Source: DASZFV01 sp035549075
Lineage (GTDB): Bacteria; Myxococcota_A; Polyangia; Fen-1088
DNA: 64,000 nt
NCBI GenBank assembly: GCA_035549075.1
Contig: DASZRT010000009.1
Coordinates: 186,001 to 250,000, forward strand
Direction of reading: 5' to 3'
This document shows positions 60,463 to 64,000 of the stretch, one piece after another. The notes under the pieces are model-generated. The model was not told the origin of the DNA, did not search any database, and saw only the letters and a list, made by a program, of their open reading frames with translations. Each line of letters starts with the position of its first letter. The first letter of the stretch is position 1. The translations under genes were made by a program, and so were the position numbers.

Positions 60463-61130
60463 TCGTAGACGGCCTGCATCCACACCTTGATGCGCTGGCG
60501 GTCCAGCCGAGTGAACGTGTCGGCGGCGAAGTCCTGGTTGTTCACGGCGGCCCAGAAGCTGCCATCGGTGCGGTCGATCTTGCGCATGGCCGGCGCCGAC
60601 AGCTCGGGCACGCGCATCGTCGCCGCGCCCAGCGTGTTGGCCATCGAGCGCTCGGGCGACTGGTCGAGCAGGGAGAACTCCTTGCCGCGGCCGAGGTTCT
60701 CGACGATGACGTAGCGGCCCTTGTCGCCGTAGCGGCCGAGCAGCTTGCCGAGCGTGGTGACGGCGTCGCGCCCGTCGTCCATGACGTGCCAAAACGTGAC
60801 GTCGACGTTCGACTCGCGCGCGAGGTCGAGGATGCCGGCCTCGGCGATCCACGCCGCGATCGCGCGATCGCCCTGCGCGGGCAGATCGACGATGACGCGT
60901 CGGTCTTGGTCGAGCGCGAGCGAGATGATCTCGTCAGCGTTCTCCGGCCGCTGCAGGTCGATGCCGCGCGTGAACTCCGCGTAGTGGCGGAGCAGCGAGC
61001 CGTGTGACGCGTCGGCGTCGACGGCCGCGAAGGGCAGCTGCTTGTCGATCGCCCACTGAACCAGGAGGCGCGCGACGACGGACTTGCCGACGCCGCCCTT
61101 TTCGCCCCCGACGAAATGGATCTTGCTCAT
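60432..61130 (-). CDS. ParA/MobD-like P-loop ATPase
   Basis: 232 aa. Deviant Walker A GGEKGGVGKSVVARLLVQWA near residue 8, with the two Lys typical of ParA/MinD; Walker A' region AAVDADASHGSLL; Walker B VIVDLPAQGD. The C-terminal helices (WMQAVYDQLARLGDIV) are unremarkable. Close in shape to orphan ParA-like ATPases (such as MobD-type) that lack a ParB partner nearby. No ParB, parS-like repeat or mobilisation gene is seen around it. Its end overlaps the Lnt-like gene by 31 bp in convergent orientation. Confidence 0.82.
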   Translation of the reverse strand: MSKIHFVGGEKGGVGKSVVARLLVQWAIDKQLPFAAVDADASHGSLLRHYAEFTRGIDLQRPENADEIISLALDQDRRVIVDLPAQGDRAIAAWIAEAGILDLARESNVDVTFWHVMDDGRDAVTTLGKLLGRYGDKGRYVIVENLGRGKEFSLLDQSPERSMANTLGAATMRVPELSAPAMRKIDRTDGSFWAAVNNQDFAADTFTRLDRQRIKVWMQAVYDQLARLGDIV

Positions 61131-61254
61131 CGAGCGCAGCTTACTCGCGGACGTGTTTCGTGCGCGTCAGAGTTTTCAATCTTGGGGCCGCCTGCCGGTC
61201 CGAGATCCTTCACCACGATCGTGCCGAGGGCCCCGAGGGCTGCGCTGAAGCTCC

Positions 61255-61470
61255 TCACGTCGTGAGGAGTCCGAGCTTCCGCGCTAGTTCCTGGAGCACG
61301 GGAAGGCTCTCACGATCTTTCTGCCTGTTGGCCGCCGTCTTGGACCGAATGATGTCGAGCAACGCTGCTGTTGGCGCGACCGTTCCGTCGAGGTCGAATC
61401 GCGACACGCTCACGATCAGATCGTCATAACCCTTGGTTCCGGTTGGTACGAAGCTGACGTCCGAAGGCCG
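61255..61470 (-). pseudogene. C-terminal fragment of a nucleotidyltransferase-like protein
   Basis: The frame encodes GYDDLIVSVSRFDLDGTVAP, then DIIRSKTAANRQKDRESLPVLQEL. This tail (IRSK.AA.R.KDR..LP.L) is the common ending of minimal nucleotidyltransferases of the AbiEii/DUF6036 type. The N-terminal catalytic part is missing: upstream the frame runs into the end of the LysR gene, where it is plainly antisense. It is therefore a remnant. A small hairpin (CTCCTCAC/GTGAGGAG, 61251-61269) covers its stop codon. Confidence 0.6.
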
Positions 61471-61481
61471 TCCTCGCCCGC

Positions 61482-62456
61482 CTACTTCCGTTGAGATCCG
61501 TCCAGAGAAGAGTTCCGTGGCAACCAGGTGGCAACACCCGCCTTCAGCGCGCGGGCGGCGCGCACGACGACGTCGCGCATCCAGACGTGCGCCGGATCGT
61601 GATCGCGCCGCGCGTGCCACACGAGGACCAGCTCGAAGCGCGGCAGCCGTAGCGGCGCTTTCAGCAACACGACGGGGTGGGTGGCGCTGACCCGGCGCAG
61701 CAGCAGCTCGGGACCGGTGGTGATGAGGTCGCTCTCGGCAACCAGCTGGGGCGCGACGAGGAAGCTCGAGATCTGCAGCGCGACACGGCGGGTGAGGCCG
61801 CGGCGCGACAGCTCCGTGTCGACGAAGTTGCCGGCGGTGCCGCCGGGGGCTACCAGGAGATGTTCGAGCGCGAGGTATCGCTGCAGATTGAAGCGTCCCT
61901 GACGAAGGGCCGGGTGGCCCTTGCGCAACAGGCAGACGAAGCCGTCGCTGAAGAGCGGTTGCTCCACGAACATCTTCAGCGCCCTCGTCTTCACGGTGAT
62001 CGCGACGTCGATCGCTCCCGCCTCCAGTTGCTCACGCAGGTCGGGGTAGCTGGTGAGCTGCAACGCGACGCCCGGCGCCTCCGCGTGGAGCAGCGACAGC
62101 AGCGGACCGCTCAGCAGGGCCTGAGGGAAGTCAGCCGCGCCGACGCGAAAGGGCAGGCGCGCCCGGCGGGGCTCGAAGCCCTCTTGCCCGCTGAGGCTCG
62201 CCTGGAGCTCGCCCAGGCCCCGCTCCAGCTGGGGCAGGAGCGCGACCGCGCGCGGCGTCAGCTCGAGCACGCGCCCGCTGCGCACCAGCAGCGGATCGCC
62301 GTACAGGTCGCGCAGGCGCGAAAGCGCGTGGCTGGTCGCGGACTGGCTGAGCCCCAGCTGGCGAGCGGCGCGTGTCACGTGGCGTTCATTCAGGAGCGCC
62401 TTCAGCGCCACCAGCAGGTTGAGGTCCACGGCGGCCAGCTTCACGTCATGCGCCAT
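61482..62456 (-). CDS. LysR family transcriptional regulator
   Basis: I use ATG 62456 (MAHDVKLAAVDLNLLVALKA) because upstream ATGs lie on the operator-like palindrome; 324 aa. N-terminal helix-turn-helix: LLNERHVTRAARQLGLSQSA, TSHALSRLRDLYGDPLLVRS. The effector domain at about 90-300 has the usual LysR outline (GPLLSLLHAEAPGVALQLTS, LLVAPGGTAGNF). Divergent from a cupin gene, with an inverted repeat between, so it probably controls that gene. Convergent with the nucleotidyltransferase remnant. Confidence 0.92.
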   Translation of the reverse strand: MAHDVKLAAVDLNLLVALKALLNERHVTRAARQLGLSQSATSHALSRLRDLYGDPLLVRSGRVLELTPRAVALLPQLERGLGELQASLSGQEGFEPRRARLPFRVGAADFPQALLSGPLLSLLHAEAPGVALQLTSYPDLREQLEAGAIDVAITVKTRALKMFVEQPLFSDGFVCLLRKGHPALRQGRFNLQRYLALEHLLVAPGGTAGNFVDTELSRRGLTRRVALQISSFLVAPQLVAESDLITTGPELLLRRVSATHPVVLLKAPLRLPRFELVLVWHARRDHDPAHVWMRDVVVRAARALKAGVATWLPRNSSLDGSQRK

Positions 62457-62465
62457 GTGCATCAT

Positions 62466-62481
62466 CATAGTGTCAACTATG
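62466..62481. promoter_or_regulatory. LysR-type operator candidate
   Basis: CATAGT-GTCA-ACTATG, a perfect 6-bp inverted repeat with a 4-bp centre, lies 10 bp upstream of the LysR start and 38 bp before the cupin start. LysR boxes usually have the T-N11-A form, and this one qualifies. Confidence 0.7.
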
Positions 62482-62519
62482 CATTGGACCTATTGCTTCC
62501 GCTCCCCGAGATTGGGCCC

Positions 62520-62966
62520 ATGCGCGACACCAACCGCCTCGAACACTTTCGGTCGATGGAAGGCAAGGCCTACCAGCTGGGCCCGCTCAAGCTCGCCTTC
62601 AAGCGAACGGAGGGCGAAGGCGAAGGCTCTTACACCTTGGTCGAGTCTTTGGAGCAGCCGGGCGGAAGCGTCGCCCTCCATCGACACCCGACGTGGCAGG
62701 AGACGTTCATCGTCCTCGAAGGCAGGTTCGAGTTTGAGGTCGCAGGTGAACGCCGCTCTCTCGGGCAGGGCGAGATACTGATCATTCCGCGCGGCGCTCC
62801 ACACGGCTTCACATGCACGTCGCCGCAACCGGGCCGCTTGCTGACGATCAGCACCCCCGCCGGAGTCTTCGAGGCGTTCGTGGACGACATCAGCGCGGCG
62901 AACGCCGGAGGCTCGGAGGCCGACGCTCGCGCCGTCTTCGCGCGCCACAGCCTCGAGCTGCTCTGA
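62520..62966 (+). CDS. cupin-domain protein
   Basis: 148 aa from ATG 62520. A single cupin fold with metal ligands: motif 1 in SVALHRHPTWQETFIVLEGR (two His and a Glu), and motif 2 in IIPRGAPHGFTCTSPQPGRL (His). Such small cupins often act as dioxygenases, isomerases or quercetinase-like enzymes and are commonly controlled by an adjacent regulator. It lies next to the LysR gene and is probably its target. Confidence 0.88.
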   Translation: MRDTNRLEHFRSMEGKAYQLGPLKLAFKRTEGEGEGSYTLVESLEQPGGSVALHRHPTWQETFIVLEGRFEFEVAGERRSLGQGEILIIPRGAPHGFTCTSPQPGRLLTISTPAGVFEAFVDDISAANAGGSEADARAVFARHSLELL

Positions 62967-62968
62967 TC

Positions 62969-63352
62969 TCAGCAGGCGACGATATGCGTCGCCGGCACAC
63001 CCCAGCGAGCGATGTCCTCGGGATCGCTGGTCAGCACGATTGCATCTCGGTCGAGGGCGATGACAGCGATGTGACCGTCCACGACGTCGCGCGCGCCTGG
63101 CGCCGTGGCGGCGAGCATGCCGATGCGGCGGCTCGCTTCCGAGTCGAGCGCCAGCTCGGCGACCAGGTCGCTCGCGAGTAGCCGCGCCAGCCTCGCCTGT
63201 CGGGTTCCCCCTCGCCAGACCTGCGCCACCACAGCTGCGCTGGTTGCGAGCGTGACGTGCCCACGATCTGCGAGCAGGACGTATCCCCTGACCGGCACCG
63301 AGCCGCGCTCGATCGCGATGAGGGCTCCCGCGTCGAACACCAGGGTTTTCAC
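62969..63352 (-). CDS. PIN-domain ribonuclease toxin (VapC-like)
   Basis: 127 aa. PIN acidic residues: Asp in LVFDAGALIAIERG near 7, Glu in the middle (DLVAELALDSEASRRIG), and Asp pairs in ARDVVDGHIAVIALDRDAI and LTSDPEDIARWG. This matches VapC endoribonucleases. Start overlaps the antitoxin stop by 4 bp, the standard toxin-after-antitoxin order. Length and acidic set appear intact. Confidence 0.88.
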   Translation of the reverse strand: MKTLVFDAGALIAIERGSVPVRGYVLLADRGHVTLATSAAVVAQVWRGGTRQARLARLLASDLVAELALDSEASRRIGMLAATAPGARDVVDGHIAVIALDRDAIVLTSDPEDIARWGVPATHIVAC

Positions 63353-63636
63353 GCGGCCCGCCGGCCCTTCGGCGGCTTGGCGCGGCCCTTCAATGCCTTG
63401 GCGACCGTCGACCGCGGCAAGCCCAGCACGCGCGCCATCGCCGCGGCGACCTCAGGCGAGGTCGGCGCGTGCTGCTCCAAGTTCTCGAGGTCGGCTACGA
63501 GCTCTGCGCGCGCACGCGCCTTGGCGCGAATCGCATCCGCGACCCAAGCACTGACCGAAGGGGAGCGCCCCGCACGCACCTCCGCCTCGGCCAACCGAGC
63601 CAGATCCTCGTCGAGGCTGATCGTGAGCCTACGCAT
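63349..63636 (-). CDS. ribbon-helix-helix antitoxin of the VapC-like toxin
   Basis: 95 aa. The N-terminal ribbon MRRLTISLDEDLARLAEAEV and the helices RSPSVSAWVADAIRAKARAR form a RHH DNA-binding domain. The C-terminal part (APTSPEVAAAMARVLGLPRS, KGRAKPPKGRRAA) would wrap the toxin. Encoded just upstream of the PIN gene, with a palindromic site before its start, so the complex probably represses its own promoter. Confidence 0.88.
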   Translation of the reverse strand: MRRLTISLDEDLARLAEAEVRAGRSPSVSAWVADAIRAKARARAELVADLENLEQHAPTSPEVAAAMARVLGLPRSTVAKALKGRAKPPKGRRAA

Positions 63637-63643
63637 ACGCTAA

Positions 63644-63659
63644 GCATACTGCCGTATGC
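63644..63659. promoter_or_regulatory. operator candidate of the toxin-antitoxin operon
   Basis: GCATAC-TGCC-GTATGC, a perfect 6-bp inverted repeat, lies 7 bp upstream of the antitoxin ATG (63636). A further GCATAC copy is at 63633-63638, in line with RHH repressors that bind arrays. Confidence 0.72.
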
Positions 63660-63788
63660 ACGGACCCCCAACGCCTTCTCCGGTGAACACGAGACGGCGA
63701 CGTAGCGGGCTGACAAGCTGCCCCGGCTCGTCCGTGGCAACACGGGCAGGCGTGCCGAGACAAATCATCGTAATATCAGTGTTACAAG

Positions 63789-63860
63789 TAGGCGGGACAG
63801 GGATTGAACCTGCGACCCGGGCCGTGTAAAAGCCCCGCTCTGCCACTGAGCTACCCGCCT
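63789..63860 (-). tRNA. tRNA-Val (anticodon UAC)
   Basis: Read on the minus strand: acceptor AGGCGGG pairs with CCCGCCT (7 bp), the D arm is GCTCAGTGGCAGAGC, the anticodon arm is GGGCT-TTTACAC-GGCCC with TAC at the anticodon position, and the T arm contains GGTTCAATCC. No CCA is encoded. Decodes GUA (and other GUN) valine codons. Confidence 0.95.
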
Positions 63861-63947
63861 GAGTTGCTTGAAGCGTCGCGATGTTAACGGACGGGCGCGC
63901 GCTTGTCATGGCGGCGCGGGCGCCCCACGTTTTCGTCGAGGTGGCGC

Positions 63948-64000
63948 ATGAGCCAGCGACCGAGCGAGGGGATCGACCAGGAGCTGTTCGACCTCGAGCG
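63948..64000 (+). CDS. 5' end of an unidentified gene (partial)
   Basis: ATG at 63948 follows GAGGTGG, a good ribosome site. The 17 codons that fit (MSQRPSEGIDQELFDLE) have almost only G/C in the third position, as coding genes here do. The frame continues past the window edge. No family can be named. A frame on the opposite strand is also open, so this is moderately likely only. Confidence 0.5.
   Translation, partial: MSQRPSEGIDQELFDLE

Overview
The window is very GC-rich DNA (strong G/C preference at third codon positions, many GTG and TTG starts, overlapping genes) from a bacterium that is most likely a member of the Myxococcota. The evidence for this is inference from gene families: a Glt/Nfs-type gliding or spore-coat envelope operon with an AgmX/PglI-type protein, an IgGFc-binding-type lipoprotein, Ser/Thr kinases with an HRDVSPSN loop, FHA-linked enhancer-binding-protein-like regulators, RCC1-repeat lipoproteins and many lipoproteins with Gly/Ser/Thr/Asp linkers.

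Layout. 1-4300: end of an unknown gene, a secreted barrel-like protein, a membrane protein, an SDR enzyme and an IgGFc-binding-type lipoprotein. 4557-18981: one tightly packed plus-strand operon of about 14 genes. Its order (two OM barrels, coiled-coil protein, TPR, giant TPR, TPR lipoprotein, small secreted protein, FHA-like/TM/AgmX-PglI protein, lipoprotein, barrel) parallels the Myxococcus glt and nfs clusters; it then continues into a cytochrome-like lipoprotein, an SH3-plus-barrel protein and a DUF4266/DUF3570 pair. 18985-28949: minus-strand secreted proteins, including a PQQ-type propeller protein, a receiver protein, and a locus of two HzsA-like haem/propeller lipoproteins flanking a HEAT protein. 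29240-36428: plus-strand Ser/Thr kinase, TPR protein, 14-repeat RCC1 lipoprotein, LamG-like lipoprotein and an FHA/AAA+ regulator lacking GAFTGA.

36430-39690 is an accessory island of visibly lower GC at its left end. It holds a 5'-truncated M91-type metallopeptidase toxin domain with a possible immunity gene, and a decayed HUH (Y1/RAYT-like) transposase gene into which an intact IS256-family element has jumped, leaving a perfect 9-bp target duplication.

39749-64000 is mixed chromosomal content: a DUF1552 Tat protein; a chlorite-dismutase-like/KefF-like/KefC operon; a hybrid histidine kinase; a degenerate Cu/Zn-SOD-like lipoprotein; a methyltransferase; a divergent SDR/MarR pair with a palindromic operator inside the promoter; a hemerythrin-like protein; a DprE1-like oxidase; divergent bfd/bfr with a Fur-box-like palindrome; a second AgmX/PglI-like protein; lipoproteins; a YfcE-type phosphoesterase; an esterase; an Lnt-like N-acyltransferase; a ParA-like ATPase; a divergent LysR/cupin pair; a VapBC-like toxin-antitoxin; and tRNA-Val(UAC).

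No CRISPR array, rRNA, prophage or recognisable biosynthetic cluster was seen.
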